Shown: positions 34,656-44,890, numbered from the stretch's first letter. The stretch is 64,000 nt of DNA from Tenacibaculum agarivorans (GCF_001936575.1 NZ_MSMP01000014.1:1-64000); one strand, 5' to 3'. A program made the numbers and translations. The notes: a model not told the origin generated them from the sequence alone.

Positions 34656-36176
34656 CTAAAAAGGAACATCATCATTAAAATCGTTTTGTGAAGTGTCTGC
34701 AGGTCCAAATGCATCTTCAGCAGACGGTAGTGCTCCAGACTCAAATGTATTCATACTCGATTGGAATTCACTACTAAATCCTTCTTCCAAATCTGAGAAT
34801 TTTGCTAAGTGTCCTGTAAATTTCAAACGAATATTATCTAACCCACCATTACGGTGTTTTGCTACAATAAATTCTCCTTGTCCCTCACATGGCGAATGGT
34901 CATCATCATCCCATTCTGTCATTCCATAATACTCTGGACGGAAAATGAACGATACAATATCTGCATCCTGCTCAATCGCTCCAGATTCACGAAGATCGGA
35001 TAGTAACGGACGCTTACTTCCTCCACGAGTTTCTACCGAACGTGATAACTGTGATAATGCGATTACTGGTACATCTAATTCTTTAGCTAATGCTTTTAAG
35101 TTACGTGAAATCATCGAAATTTCTTGCTCACGGTTTCCTCCCGCTCCACCTGCAGTCATTAACTGTAAATAATCAATAATTAAGATCTTTACATCGTGCT
35201 GAGAAACTAAACGACGTGCTTTTGCACGTAAGTCGAAAATAGATAATGCTGGAGTATCATCAATAAAAATAGGAGCATCAGAAAGTTTTTTAACTTTTAC
35301 GTTCAATTGTTCCCATTCATGCGGTTCTAGATTTCCTTTACGTAGTTTTTCTGAAGTCAATCCCGTTTCAGAAGAAATCATACGCGTAATTAACTGTACC
35401 GATGACATCTCTAAAGAAAATAATGCTACAGCATGATTAAAATCTATTGCCATATTTTTTGCCATAGAGATTACGAAAGCCGTTTTTCCCATACCAGGAC
35501 GTGCAGCAATAATGATTAAATCCGTAGGTTGCCATCCAGAAGTAAGCGCATCTAACTTTGTAAAACCAGTAGCTAAACCACTCATTCCTTCTTTATTAGA
35601 GATCTCTTGAATTTTAGTAATGGCTTGTTGTACTAAAGATTGTGCGTTTTCTGCTCCTTTTTTAAGATTTCCTTGTGTTACTTCAAATAATTTTCCTTCG
35701 GCATCATCTAATAAATCGAAAACATCTGTAGTTTCATCATAAGCATTCTCAATAATCTCAGAAGAAATTGAAATTAGTTTTCGTTGTATAAATTTTTCTA
35801 ATATAATTCTTGAGTGAAACTCTATGTGTGCTGAAGATGCTACTTTTTGCGTTAGCCCTATGATGTAAAAATCTCCACCTGCAATGTCTAACTTTCCATC
35901 TTTTCGTAACTGATTGGAAACCGTTAATAAATCAATCGGTTCTGAATTTTGAAATAATGCATAAACAGCAGCATATATTTCTTGGTGTCTTCTATCATAA
36001 AAAGCTTCAGGATGTAAAATATCTATAACCTCATCAATACCCTTCTTATCCGTCATCATAGCCCCCAAAACAGCTTCCTCAAGATCTATTGCCTGTGGTG
36101 GAATTTTACCCTTCTCTAGATTTACAACTCTAGATCGGTCTGCTCTACCTGCCCTTAAACTTTGTCTTTTCTCCAT
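34656..36176 (-). CDS. dnaB: Replicative DNA helicase DnaB
   Basis: 506-aa hexameric helicase that unwinds DNA at the replication fork. The N-terminal domain (about 25-125, PPQAIDLEEAVLGAMM) binds primase. The RecA-like C-terminal domain has the Walker A motif AARPGMGKTAF, Walker B IDYLQLM and the motif 4 region (QLSRSVETRGGSKRPLLSDLRESGAIEQDAD). No intein is present in the usual P-loop site. A -7 box ends only five bases before the ATG at 36176, so the mRNA may be leaderless. Confidence 0.97.
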   Translation of the reverse strand: MEKRQSLRAGRADRSRVVNLEKGKIPPQAIDLEEAVLGAMMTDKKGIDEVIDILHPEAFYDRRHQEIYAAVYALFQNSEPIDLLTVSNQLRKDGKLDIAGGDFYIIGLTQKVASSAHIEFHSRIILEKFIQRKLISISSEIIENAYDETTDVFDLLDDAEGKLFEVTQGNLKKGAENAQSLVQQAITKIQEISNKEGMSGLATGFTKLDALTSGWQPTDLIIIAARPGMGKTAFVISMAKNMAIDFNHAVALFSLEMSSVQLITRMISSETGLTSEKLRKGNLEPHEWEQLNVKVKKLSDAPIFIDDTPALSIFDLRAKARRLVSQHDVKILIIDYLQLMTAGGAGGNREQEISMISRNLKALAKELDVPVIALSQLSRSVETRGGSKRPLLSDLRESGAIEQDADIVSFIFRPEYYGMTEWDDDDHSPCEGQGEFIVAKHRNGGLDNIRLKFTGHLAKFSDLEEGFSSEFQSSMNTFESGALPSAEDAFGPADTSQNDFNDDVPF

Positions 36177-36181
36177 GGTGG

Positions 36182-36189
36182 CAAAAGTA
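36182..36189 (-). promoter_or_regulatory. -7 box of dnaB, close to the start codon
   Basis: On the minus strand it reads TACTTTTG, a full TAnnTTTG match, ending five bases before the ATG at 36176. The predicted transcription start would fall at or next to the A of the ATG. Confidence 0.5.
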
Positions 36190-36291
36190 ATTTTTTACGT
36201 TCATATTGTTCCTAGCTTATGTTAATTTTCTTTTTTCACAAATTATGTAAACAAAATTGTTACTAACTTGTTGATAACCTTCAATGTTTTA

Positions 36292-36299
36292 TATTTTTG
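36292..36299 (+). promoter_or_regulatory. -7 box of the DUF3810 gene, close to the start codon
   Basis: TATTTTTG matches TAnnTTTG and ends five bases before the ATG at 36305. It overlaps the longer reading from 36284, so it decides for the start at 36305. Confidence 0.5.
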
Positions 36300-36304
36300 G
36301 GGGA

Positions 36305-37378
36305 ATGAAACTATATAAAAAACACGTTTTTTTAGCAATTTTATTGCCTCTACAAATTCTTTTTGTCCAATTTTTAAGCAAAAAACCTGAATTTATAGAA
36401 AAATATTACGCTAATGGAATTTATCCATATATATCTAGGTTTTTCAGATTCATTTTAGGATGGATACCTTTCTCCTTTGGAGATATTTTAGGGCTTTTTT
36501 TAATTGGTTTGTTTGTATTTGAGATTTACAAGCTCTTTAAAAATAGATTTCGTACCATTATACCAAAACTTCTACAATTTACAGCTTTTTTATCCCTACT
36601 TTATTTTTGTTTTTATTTGTTTTGGGCATTAAATTATTTTAGAGAACCTTTAGCTAAAAGTTTACAGTTATCCCAATCTAAATACACTACAGAACAATTG
36701 GTGTATACTACAAAAAAAACAATACAAGAACTTAATCGAATACACTATAATATTACGGCTAATGATACTTTGAAGATTCATGTTCCTTACAGTACAAAAG
36801 AAATATATACTAAAGTTCCTTTAGCGTATCAAAATCTTGCTGAGCATTATCCACAATTATCTTATAAAACAACTTCTTTGAAAAGTTCTGCCGTAAGTCT
36901 TTTTCAATCTTACAATGGTACTTCAGGTTATTTAAACCCGATTACAGGAGAAGCACAGGTAAATGCTATGATTCCTAAAGCTGGATTTCCAGCCACAGCT
37001 TGTCATGAAGTAGCACATCAAATTGGTTGGTCTGCTGAAAATGATGCTAACTTCATAGGTTTTTTAACCTGTATTTATAGTGATGATGTGTATTTCAACT
37101 ATTCTGGATACAGGATGGCTTTTCGATATTGTATGCGAGAAGTGCGAAAAAGAGACAAAGAATTGTACAAAGAACTATGGAAAACCGTACATAAAGGAAT
37201 TTCTAAAGAATTAAAAGACAACTACAATTTCTGGAAGAAATATGAAAATCCTATAGAGCCTTATATTAAGAAAGGATATAACTCCTATTTGAAAGCGAAT
37301 AATCAATCAAAAGGGATAGATTCTTATAGCTATGTTGTAGATTTGCTTATTGCTTATTTTGAACAACAAAAATCATGA
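36305..37378 (+). CDS. DUF3810 family membrane protein with an HExxH zinc-peptidase-like motif
   Basis: 357-aa protein from a Bacteroidota family of unknown function. Three N-terminal membrane helices (about 8-26, 50-72 and 90-112, ending in LLYFCFYLFWALNYF) are followed by a periplasmic domain containing CHEVAHQIGWSAENDANF. There HEVAH matches the HExxH zinc motif, and a downstream E/D cluster could supply the third ligand, as in gluzincins. It may therefore be a membrane-bound metallopeptidase, but this is unproven. The ATG at 36305 is preferred over 36284 because a -7 box covers the earlier codons. It overlaps the next gene by ATGA. Confidence 0.88.
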   Translation: MKLYKKHVFLAILLPLQILFVQFLSKKPEFIEKYYANGIYPYISRFFRFILGWIPFSFGDILGLFLIGLFVFEIYKLFKNRFRTIIPKLLQFTAFLSLLYFCFYLFWALNYFREPLAKSLQLSQSKYTTEQLVYTTKKTIQELNRIHYNITANDTLKIHVPYSTKEIYTKVPLAYQNLAEHYPQLSYKTTSLKSSAVSLFQSYNGTSGYLNPITGEAQVNAMIPKAGFPATACHEVAHQIGWSAENDANFIGFLTCIYSDDVYFNYSGYRMAFRYCMREVRKRDKELYKELWKTVHKGISKELKDNYNFWKKYENPIEPYIKKGYNSYLKANNQSKGIDSYSYVVDLLIAYFEQQKS

Positions 37379-37920
37379 AATACATACTATTATTTTTTTC
37401 AATTGCTACATTAATTTCTTGTAATTCTAATCAATTAGCTAAAGATTTTAATTGTGAAACCTCTGGTTTTTCTAATCTAGAATCTGTAGAAGACATCAAA
37501 AAGAAGTTTCGTGTAGAATTACCTAAACATTGGAAAACAAAATTATATTATGATGATGGGGTATCTTCTATTTATTCTGCCGATACTACTATTAGTTTAT
37601 CAAAAACTATAGTAATGGATGTCTCATTTATTAATAATACTTCAGAAATTGATTATAATTTTATCGCCAAAGTTAAAAGTGATAACACACAACAAGAATT
37701 AACTGAATTACATTCAAAAAAAGTAAAATTTCTTCGTAATAGTGGATATTATAATTTAGCTAAAGGAAAGCGTGGTAAGTATGATTATCACCTTTTAAAT
37801 GTATTTAGCAAAACTAAAACTGGGTTTATACATGCCAAAACAGAAATTTATGGTGATTCATTAGTTGATGAACGCCTATGTAAATCTATCCTTCTTTTAC
37901 ATAAAATTGATGTAAACTAA
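37375..37920 (+). CDS. Lipoprotein of unknown function
   Basis: 181-aa protein with a lipoprotein signal (lipobox LISC at about residues 13-16, followed by NSNQLAKD, which is not strongly acidic, so it may stay in the periplasm). The mature domain, about 165 residues, is mixed alpha/beta. Its start overlaps the DUF3810 stop (ATGA), so the two are translationally coupled and may act together. I recognise no family. Confidence 0.78.
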   Translation: MKYILLFFSIATLISCNSNQLAKDFNCETSGFSNLESVEDIKKKFRVELPKHWKTKLYYDDGVSSIYSADTTISLSKTIVMDVSFINNTSEIDYNFIAKVKSDNTQQELTELHSKKVKFLRNSGYYNLAKGKRGKYDYHLLNVFSKTKTGFIHAKTEIYGDSLVDERLCKSILLLHKIDVN

Positions 37921-37951
37921 CTCTTGCAAATTAAAAACAAAACATACTTAC

Positions 37952-39190
37952 ATGAATAAACAACATATTATAGATCGTTTTATCAGCTATGTAACCATTG
38001 ATACGGAATCTGATCCAAATAATCCAGATTTTCCAAGTACAGAAAAACAATGGAATTTAGCTCGATTGCTAGAAGAAGAACTTAAACAAATAGGATTGGA
38101 AGATGTTGAATTAGATGAAAATTGTTATCTAATGGCAACACTCCCTAGTAATTTAGATTATGAAGTACCTACCATTGGGTTCATTTCTCATATAGATACC
38201 AGTCCAGATTTTACTGGAGCAAATGTAAAACCTCAAATTCATGAGAATTATGATGGAAAAGATATCATTTTAAACGCAACTGAAAACATTATACTTTCTC
38301 CTTCTTATTTTGATGATTTATTACAGTACAAAGGTCAAACTATAATTACTACAGATGGTACTACGCTTTTGGGTGCTGATGACAAAGCTGGGGTAACTGA
38401 GATAGTATCTGCAATGGAATACTTAATTCAACATCCAGAAATTAAACATGGTAAAATCAGAATTTGCTTCACCCCTGATGAAGAAGTTGGAAAAGGTGCG
38501 CATAAATTTGATGTTGAAAAATTTGGAGCACAATGGGCGTATACTATGGATGGTAGTCAAGTTGGAGAGTTAGAGTATGAAAATTTTAACGCCGCTGGTG
38601 CTGTAGTAACTATACAAGGTAAAATTGTTCATCCTGGTTATGCTAAAGGAAAAATGGTTAATGCCATGACAATTGCCAGTAAATTTATAAATGCACTGCC
38701 TGAAAAAGAAGTTCCTGAGCATACTACCGGATATGAAGGTTTCTTCCATTTACATACCATGGAAGGTAAAGTTGAAAAAGCAATACTACGATATATCATT
38801 AGAGATCATGATATGGAGTTGTTTCAACAAAGAAAACAATTAATGCTCGATACTGCACAGAAAATAAATACTGAGATTGGTAAAGAAGCTATACAAATAG
38901 AAATTAAAGACCAATATTATAATATGAGAGAAAAGGTTGAACCTGTAATGCATATTGTTGATATTGCCGAAGAAGTTATGAAAGATTTACATATTACTCC
39001 TTTGATAAAACCGATTAGAGGTGGTACTGATGGTTCTCAACTTTCTTACAAAGGACTACCTTGTCCAAATATTTTTGCTGGAGGACATAATTTTCATGGG
39101 AGATATGAATATGTACCTGTAGAATCAATTCTAAAAGCTACTGAAGTTATTGTTGGTATTGCTCAGAAAGTCAGCGAAAAATTTCAATAA
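37952..39190 (+). CDS. pepT: Peptidase T (tripeptide aminopeptidase)
   Basis: 412-aa cytoplasmic M20-family dizinc peptidase that removes the N-terminal residue from tripeptides. The metal and catalytic motifs are [11 protein letters not shown] (ligand His and the assisting Asp), GADDKAG (bridging Asp), [16 protein letters not shown] (catalytic Glu pair), YTMDGS and the C-terminal [12 protein letters not shown]. The length is normal for PepT. It follows the lipoprotein gene by 31 bp and ends before a hairpin. Confidence 0.96.
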   Translation: MNKQHIIDRFISYVTIDTESDPNNPDFPSTEKQWNLARLLEEELKQIGLEDVELDENCYLMATLPSNLDYEVPTIGFISHIDTSPDFTGANVKPQIHENYDGKDIILNATENIILSPSYFDDLLQYKGQTIITTDGTTLLGADDKAGVTEIVSAMEYLIQHPEIKHGKIRICFTPDEEVGKGAHKFDVEKFGAQWAYTMDGSQVGELEYENFNAAGAVVTIQGKIVHPGYAKGKMVNAMTIASKFINALPEKEVPEHTTGYEGFFHLHTMEGKVEKAILRYIIRDHDMELFQQRKQLMLDTAQKINTEIGKEAIQIEIKDQYYNMREKVEPVMHIVDIAEEVMKDLHITPLIKPIRGGTDGSQLSYKGLPCPNIFAGGHNFHGRYEYVPVESILKATEVIVGIAQKVSEKFQ

Positions 39191-39218
39191 TACTTTACAT
39201 ACCTATATAAAAGTAAGA

Positions 39219-39248
39219 ACTCCGGTAGAGAACTACCGGAGTCTTAAT
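39219..39248 (+). terminator. Hairpin after pepT
   Basis: A perfect 10-bp GC-rich stem ACTCCGGTAG/CTACCGGAGT (39219-39228 with 39233-39242) and 4-base loop. The following tract is only moderately T-rich. Confidence 0.7.
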
Positions 39249-39440
39249 TAACCTCCTATTAAAATCAAATATATGAAAACACTCCCTATCAATATTGATT
39301 TCAACGCACAAATATAAGGCTATTTTACTTGTCCATACAAGGATTTTCACTCTTTTTAACATTAAAAGTGTAAATTTTCACATAATGTAATATTTATGTT
39401 ATTTTCGAGTAAGCTTTTTTTTCTTCATCTATGTTATATA

Positions 39441-39448
39441 TACATTTG
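39441..39448 (+). promoter_or_regulatory. -7 box of lysA
   Basis: TACATTTG matches TAnnTTTG and lies 19 bases before the ATG at 39468. Confidence 0.55.
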
Positions 39449-39467
39449 AATTTTAAAATAAAAAAAC

Positions 39468-40670
39468 ATGGATAACAACTTACTTTTAGATTTAGCTAAA
39501 AAATATGATAGCCCTTTGTATGTGTATGATACTGATAAAATTAAACACCAATATAAACGTATCACTAAGGCTTTTTCTAAGGTAAAAAACGTTAAAATAA
39601 ACTATGCTACTAAGGCTTTATCTAATGTAAATGTCCTTAAAGTTTTCAATCAATTAGGTAGCGGATTAGATACCGTTTCAATTCAAGAAGTTAAACTAGG
39701 TTTATTAGCAGGTTTTGAACCTAAAGACATTATATACACCCCAAATGGCGTTTCTTTAAAAGAAATTGAGGATGTTGCTAAGTTAGGAGTGCAAATTAAT
39801 ATAGATAATTTATCTATTCTAGAATTGTTTGGTCAAAAACATCCCAATATTCCAGTTTGTATTCGTATCAATCCACACGTTATGGCTGGAGGAAATTCTA
39901 AAATTTCTGTAGGACATATCGATTCTAAATTTGGAATTTCTATCCATCAAGTTCCACATATAAAACGAGTAGTCGAAAATACAGGAATGCATATCAATGG
40001 AATCCATATGCATACAGGTTCAGATATTTTAGATGTAGATACTTTTTTAATGGCTACGGAAATTTTATTTGGTGTTGCCAAACAATTTGATGAAATACAA
40101 TTTATAGACTTCGGAAGTGGATTTAAAGTGCCATATAAAGAAGGTGACATTTCAACCAACATTGAAGATTTAGGTAAACATTTATCTAAGAGATTCAATG
40201 AGTTTTGTAAAGAATATGGTAAAGACTTGACGTTAATGTTTGAGCCTGGAAAGTTTCTAGTAAGTGAAGCTGGTTATTTTTTAGCAACAGTAAATGTAAT
40301 AAAACAAACTACTTCTACTGTATTTGCAGGAATCGATAGTGGTTTAAATCACTTGATTCGTCCTATGTTTTATAACTCTTACCATCGTATTGAAAACTTA
40401 TCTAACCCTAAAGGAAGAGAACGTTTTTATAGTATTGTAGGCTACATTTGCGAAACAGATACTTTTGGTACTAATAGAAGAATTAATGAAATTAGAGAAG
40501 AAGATATTCTTTGCTTCTACAATGCTGGTGCCTACTGTTTTTCAATGGCTTCTAATTATAACTCTAGATACAGGCCTGCTGAAGTTATGATTCATGACGG
40601 AAAAGATTACCTGATTAGAAAACGAGAAACGTTTGAAGATATCATGAGAAATCAAGAAATAATGATTTAA
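39468..40670 (+). CDS. lysA: Diaminopimelate decarboxylase
   Basis: 400-aa fold-type III PLP enzyme making L-lysine from meso-diaminopimelate. The PLP lysine is K49 in NYATKAL. GSGLDTVS, HMHTGSDI, EPGKFLVSEAGYF and CETDTFG (the catalytic Cys/Asp region) are all in order. The length is slightly below typical LysA (about 415-420 aa). Related carboxynorspermidine decarboxylases share the fold, but the CESDxF-type motif supports LysA. It is monocistronic between pepT and a strong terminator. Confidence 0.92.
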   Translation: MDNNLLLDLAKKYDSPLYVYDTDKIKHQYKRITKAFSKVKNVKINYATKALSNVNVLKVFNQLGSGLDTVSIQEVKLGLLAGFEPKDIIYTPNGVSLKEIEDVAKLGVQINIDNLSILELFGQKHPNIPVCIRINPHVMAGGNSKISVGHIDSKFGISIHQVPHIKRVVENTGMHINGIHMHTGSDILDVDTFLMATEILFGVAKQFDEIQFIDFGSGFKVPYKEGDISTNIEDLGKHLSKRFNEFCKEYGKDLTLMFEPGKFLVSEAGYFLATVNVIKQTTSTVFAGIDSGLNHLIRPMFYNSYHRIENLSNPKGRERFYSIVGYICETDTFGTNRRINEIREEDILCFYNAGAYCFSMASNYNSRYRPAEVMIHDGKDYLIRKRETFEDIMRNQEIMI

Positions 40671-40676
40671 AAAAAG

Positions 40677-40705
40677 AAACTCCGACATATGTCGGAGTTT
40701 TATGT
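40677..40705. terminator. Terminator after lysA
   Basis: A 24-bp perfect palindrome (40677-40700) with an A-run before and T-rich sequence after. Confidence 0.8.
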
Positions 40706-40783
40706 TTTATATAATTAATAATCCCCTAAAAAAATTATATAAAAGTATGTATAACAAATATCACCTAACTATTTCTCTAATCA

Positions 40784-40833
40784 AAGGGAAAAACCCTGTT
40801 TTTTAATAAGTTAAAAAACAGGGTTTTTCCCTT
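40784..40833. terminator. Long bidirectional hairpin after the TonB receptor gene
   Basis: Arms of about 20 bp (AAAGGGAAAAACCCTG... paired with ...CAGGGTTTTTCCCTTT) surround a loop of a few bases. With the lysA palindrome it insulates the two convergent genes. Confidence 0.8.
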
Positions 40834-40858
40834 TATGATATATGTTTTACGTTATTAG

Positions 40859-43800
40859 TTAAAATATATAACGTAAACCTAACTGCATTTGCCAACGAGA
40901 ATTTAAACTAGAGTCAAATCCAAAAGTCTCTTGTAGAGATGGATCGAAAGTAAAAGTAGGTACTCCACTAGCATCAATACTATCTACAGAAATTGGAGAT
41001 AAATTATTCGATTGTTGAACTACACCCCACTCTGAGTTTAATAAATTACCAAAATTCAAAATATCTATACTAAATTGAATTGTATTTTGCTTTCCATCTG
41101 CAACATCAAAGTTAAAATCTTGAAGTAATTTCACATCCCATCTACTTCTCCAAGGTGCTAAAGCCCCATAACGATCCATATAGTTTCCTCTATTTGCACT
41201 TAAGTATTCATCTTGTTGAATATAAGCTTCAAAAGCTTCCGCTTGTCCTGTACCACTAAATTGCATTTGTTGCACTTCTGCAGCAGTTGGAATGTATAGT
41301 AGGTCATTATTTTGGAAAGAAGAATCACCATTAATATTTCCTCCGTATGTATAATTAAACCTTCCTCCTTGTGCATATTCAAAGAATGTAGAAATAGTAG
41401 TTGCAAATTTTTCTCCACCATAGTTGAACTTTTTAGAAGCTACACCTATTACTCTGTGCGTATCTCCATATCTAGAGTATGATAATACATCATTGTTTGC
41501 ATTTCCTACTACAGGATTAAAATCAAAGGCATCTCCAGTAATTTCTGCTTCAATAGAGTTTACATCTTTAGCATTTAAATAGTTATACGCTAAACTTGTA
41601 TATAAACCATTATCAAATGTTTTTTGAAGTTTTACAGAAGCATTCCAAATTCTACCTTTGTCAGAGTTTGTAAATACATACGCATTATTACTTAAGAAAT
41701 CTCCAGAAGTATATACTGGACGATTATCTCCAGGAGCGTTTAATGTTCCTGAAGGATTACGTAATCCCCAATTTTGCACATGTGCTCCATTAATATCTTT
41801 AGTGTAAGAAGCATCTAAAGTTACAATAATGTCGTTTTCTAATCTGTAATCTAATCCTAAACTTGTTCTCCAAACTTGTGGCCATTTAAAATTAGGATCT
41901 ACAATTTGATAGAAAAAGAAATCTAATCCTTGTACTTGGTTTCCTAACCAAACGAAAGGAAAACGTCCTGTAAATATACCTGTTCCTCCTCTTACTTGAG
42001 TAGTATTATCTCCTTTCACATCCCAATTGAATCCTAATCTTGGTGAAATTAAGAAGTCATTATCTGGTAATGTTCTAGAATCTAACTTCGTTAACTCCCC
42101 AGTATTAGGATTAAAGTAATCATTGTCAGGTTGGAATGTAAAAGGCTTTCTAGCTATATTTTCGTCAATTTTTTGTTGTGTATCAAAATACAATGGCTTA
42201 TCAAATCTAATTCCATAAGTTAATTTGAAATTATCAGTAATACTCCACTCATCTTGTAAATATAAAGCTAACTGTCCTACATTAGTTTCTGCCAAGGCCC
42301 ATCCTTCCCCTAATGGAAGTGAATTATTTGTTGCTGCAATTGATTGTGCATTTGCAATAGCTGCTGCTAGAGTACCATCATTAACATCTGTTAAAAACGC
42401 AGCTAAGTCAGGATATGCTGCAAAAGCACCTACTTCTTGTACAAAATCTCCATTTTCATCATATCCATAAGCACCAAGGTTGAATGAATTATCAAATTCA
42501 AACTTTTCAAAAGAAATACCTGCTGTTAGTGTATGATCTCCAAGAAAAATATTGGTGTTATTTGTAAATTGAATAACTTTCTGATCTAACTTATTATTAA
42601 TTGAAAACGGCTCGTGCCCCGCTATTATATAATTGTTTCTGTTTCCATCTTGAATAGTGATTGCTGGAATTGGTGTAGATAGAGCATCTCTAAAATCATC
42701 AAATTGAGTAAATCCTGCCTGAAATTTATTAGTTACATTTTGTGAAAATGTAGAGTTAACTTCTAATTGAAATGAATGAATGTTATTGTTGATTTCATAA
42801 CCTGAATTTTCAAATTGTAAAGTCTGAAAACTTGGACCTCTTCTTCCTAATGCTGTTGGATGAGCTGGTTTTTCTTTAGCTGCAGTTAAAAAATTATAGA
42901 TTAATGCTAATCTATGATTTTCATTAATATTTAAATCGAATTTAATAATACCTTTTGTAGATTTAGAATCATAATTAAACCCTTGAAAAGCTCCTGTATT
43001 ATATCCTAAAGTTGCTAAGGCATCACTTACTGTTTGTAAGTCACTAGCTAAAACTCTTGATTCATTAATAGCTCCACTACCTGTATTAGGCACCCATCCT
43101 GCAGTACCTAAATCTGATCTATCATCTCTTTCGAAATTAGCAAAAAAGAATAGTTTATTCTTTACAATAGGTCCACCAATACTAAATCCGTATTGAGTTT
43201 GACTTAAATCTGCCTTAATTACATCTTGCCCATTGATACTCCCACCTGTTAAATCTTGATTTCTAAAAAAACCGTAAGCTGTTCCATGGAATTCGTTAGT
43301 ACCACTTTTTGTTACTGCATTTACAGAAGCTCCTGTAAAACCAGATTGTGTAACATCATAAGGAGCTATAGAAACTGAAATTTGCTCTATGGCATCTAAA
43401 GAAATAGGTTGTGCATCTGTTTGTCCACCTGGTGTTGGAGCATCTAATCCGAATGGATTATTAAAAATAGAACCGTCTAATGAAAAGTTATTAAACTGAT
43501 CATTTCTACCTCCAAAAGAATTACCACTTGCAGTAGGTTCTAAACGTGTAAAATCTGAAGCAGATCTCGAGATAGTTGGTAATGTTTTTAATTGAATTGA
43601 ACTTACACTTGTTTGTGCTCCTGTTCTGTCACTATTAAACACTTTACTTTTAGAAGCTGAAATTACAACTTCTTCTAATGTTTCACCATCTTCAGATAAA
43701 GCTGCATTGATATTTGTAGTTTTTCCTAATGTTAAAAAAACATTTTCAACTACTTGATCTTTAAAACCAATATAAGATACCGTTACTTTATAAGGTCCCC

Positions 43801-44014
43801 CAACTCTTAAGTTAGGTACTGTATAACTACCATTATCTTGCGCTACAGCACCAGATATTGTACCAGAAGGTACGTGCAAAATAACAATATTAGCGCCAAA
43901 TAAAGGCTCGCCAGCTTTATCACTTACTACACCTTTAATTTTTGATGTGGTAACTTGTGCGTTTATTGTACTTATTACTAAAAAAAGTAAGGACAAAAAA
44001 TAAATTTTCCTCAT
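40859..44014 (-). CDS. Oar-like TonB-dependent outer-membrane receptor
   Basis: 1051-aa outer-membrane protein. The signal peptide (1-19) is followed by a carboxypeptidase-regulatory-like beta domain (about 22-110, VSDKAGEPLFGANIVI), a plug domain (about 115-240, with FSLDGSIFNNPFG) and a 22-strand-type barrel ending in an aromatic residue (LGLRYIF). The order and motifs (GRNDQFNNFSLDG, YDVTQSGFTGASVNAVTKSGTN) match the Oar/Cna-B-plug group rather than SusC. No SusD partner is adjacent, so the substrate cannot be inferred; related proteins handle proteins, peptides or surface adhesion. It has its own promoter at 44058-44065. Confidence 0.93.
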   Translation of the reverse strand: MRKIYFLSLLFLVISTINAQVTTSKIKGVVSDKAGEPLFGANIVILHVPSGTISGAVAQDNGSYTVPNLRVGGPYKVTVSYIGFKDQVVENVFLTLGKTTNINAALSEDGETLEEVVISASKSKVFNSDRTGAQTSVSSIQLKTLPTISRSASDFTRLEPTASGNSFGGRNDQFNNFSLDGSIFNNPFGLDAPTPGGQTDAQPISLDAIEQISVSIAPYDVTQSGFTGASVNAVTKSGTNEFHGTAYGFFRNQDLTGGSINGQDVIKADLSQTQYGFSIGGPIVKNKLFFFANFERDDRSDLGTAGWVPNTGSGAINESRVLASDLQTVSDALATLGYNTGAFQGFNYDSKSTKGIIKFDLNINENHRLALIYNFLTAAKEKPAHPTALGRRGPSFQTLQFENSGYEINNNIHSFQLEVNSTFSQNVTNKFQAGFTQFDDFRDALSTPIPAITIQDGNRNNYIIAGHEPFSINNKLDQKVIQFTNNTNIFLGDHTLTAGISFEKFEFDNSFNLGAYGYDENGDFVQEVGAFAAYPDLAAFLTDVNDGTLAAAIANAQSIAATNNSLPLGEGWALAETNVGQLALYLQDEWSITDNFKLTYGIRFDKPLYFDTQQKIDENIARKPFTFQPDNDYFNPNTGELTKLDSRTLPDNDFLISPRLGFNWDVKGDNTTQVRGGTGIFTGRFPFVWLGNQVQGLDFFFYQIVDPNFKWPQVWRTSLGLDYRLENDIIVTLDASYTKDINGAHVQNWGLRNPSGTLNAPGDNRPVYTSGDFLSNNAYVFTNSDKGRIWNASVKLQKTFDNGLYTSLAYNYLNAKDVNSIEAEITGDAFDFNPVVGNANNDVLSYSRYGDTHRVIGVASKKFNYGGEKFATTISTFFEYAQGGRFNYTYGGNINGDSSFQNNDLLYIPTAAEVQQMQFSGTGQAEAFEAYIQQDEYLSANRGNYMDRYGALAPWRSRWDVKLLQDFNFDVADGKQNTIQFSIDILNFGNLLNSEWGVVQQSNNLSPISVDSIDASGVPTFTFDPSLQETFGFDSSLNSRWQMQLGLRYIF

Positions 44015-44057
44015 TATAAAGATTTTTTGATTTCGATTAATGCTCTAATATTTCACA

Positions 44058-44065
44058 CAAAATTA
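44058..44065 (-). promoter_or_regulatory. -7 box of the TonB receptor gene
   Basis: On the minus strand it reads TAATTTTG, a full TAnnTTTG match, 43 bases upstream of the start. It lies directly beside the T-tract of the rplI terminator. Confidence 0.5.
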
Positions 44066-44108
44066 ACAAAAAAAGCACGCTCATAAAGAGCGTGCTTAAC
44101 TTTTTTTT
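44066..44108 (-). terminator. Terminator of the rpsF-rpsR-rplI operon
   Basis: A perfect 10-bp GC-rich stem AAGCACGCTC/GAGCGTGCTT (44073-44082 with 44088-44097), loop of 5, with T-runs on both sides. Confidence 0.88.
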
Positions 44109-44129
44109 AACGAGTAATTAACTGATTTT

Positions 44130-44579
44130 TTACTTTTCAGCTACTACTTCAAATATAATGTCTGCAACTACAGATCTGTGTAAACGTACAGAAGCGTTAT
44201 ACTTCCCTAATCTTTTTACGTTACCTCCAGTTACTTTAATATATTTTTTCTCGATTTCAGTACCTTGCTTAGCTAAAGCTTGAGCTACATCTGCATTGTT
44301 AACTGAACCGAATAATTTATCTCCAGATCCTACTTTAGAAGCGATCTTTAATTCATATCCCTTAACAGTTTCTGCTAATTTGTTAGCATCTTCTACTAAT
44401 TTAGCTTCTTTAAATGCACGTTGCTTTAAATTTTCTGCTAATACTTTTTTAGCTGATGAAGTAGCTAAAATTGCATATCCTTGTGGAATTAGGTAGTTAC
44501 GACCATAACCATTTTTAACAGTTACAACATCGTCTTTAAAACCTAAATTGTCTACGTCTTTTTTTAATATCAATTCCAT
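44130..44579 (-). CDS. rplI: 50S ribosomal protein L9
   Basis: 149-aa two-domain ribosomal protein. The N-terminal rRNA-binding domain (MELILKKDVDNLGFKDDVVTVKNGYGRNYLIPQ region) is joined by a long helix to the C-terminal domain (LFGSVNNADVAQAL). It is the last gene of the rpsF-rpsR-rplI operon, 14 bp after rpsR, and is followed by a strong terminator. Confidence 0.98.
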   Translation of the reverse strand: MELILKKDVDNLGFKDDVVTVKNGYGRNYLIPQGYAILATSSAKKVLAENLKQRAFKEAKLVEDANKLAETVKGYELKIASKVGSGDKLFGSVNNADVAQALAKQGTEIEKKYIKVTGGNVKRLGKYNASVRLHRSVVADIIFEVVAEK

Positions 44580-44593
44580 GTTCTACTTCTTTT

Positions 44594-44890
44594 TTATTTT
44601 AACATATCACCAACATATGGCATTAAAGCTAAGTGACGAGCTCTTTTGATTGCTTGAGCCACTTTACGTTGATATTTTAATGAAGTTCCTGTTAAACGTC
44701 TCGGTAAAATTTTACCTTGTTCGTTTACTAAATACATTAAGAAATCTGCATCTTTGTAATCGATGTACTTAATACCATTCTTTTTGAAACGACAGTATTT
44801 AGCTTCTTTTTTTGTCTCTATATCAAGCGGAGTTAAGTAACGTACTTCTCCTTGCTTGTTTCCTTTTGCTTGTTGTTCAATTGATGACAT
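44594..44890 (-). CDS. rpsR: 30S ribosomal protein S18
   Basis: 98-aa S18 with the core block [17 protein letters not shown] followed by [31 protein letters not shown], which is the family signature. The 20-residue N-terminal extension is typical of Bacteroidota. It is 6 bp after rpsF; no ssb gene lies between them, unlike Firmicutes. Confidence 0.98.
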   Translation of the reverse strand: MSSIEQQAKGNKQGEVRYLTPLDIETKKEAKYCRFKKNGIKYIDYKDADFLMYLVNEQGKILPRRLTGTSLKYQRKVAQAIKRARHLALMPYVGDMLK

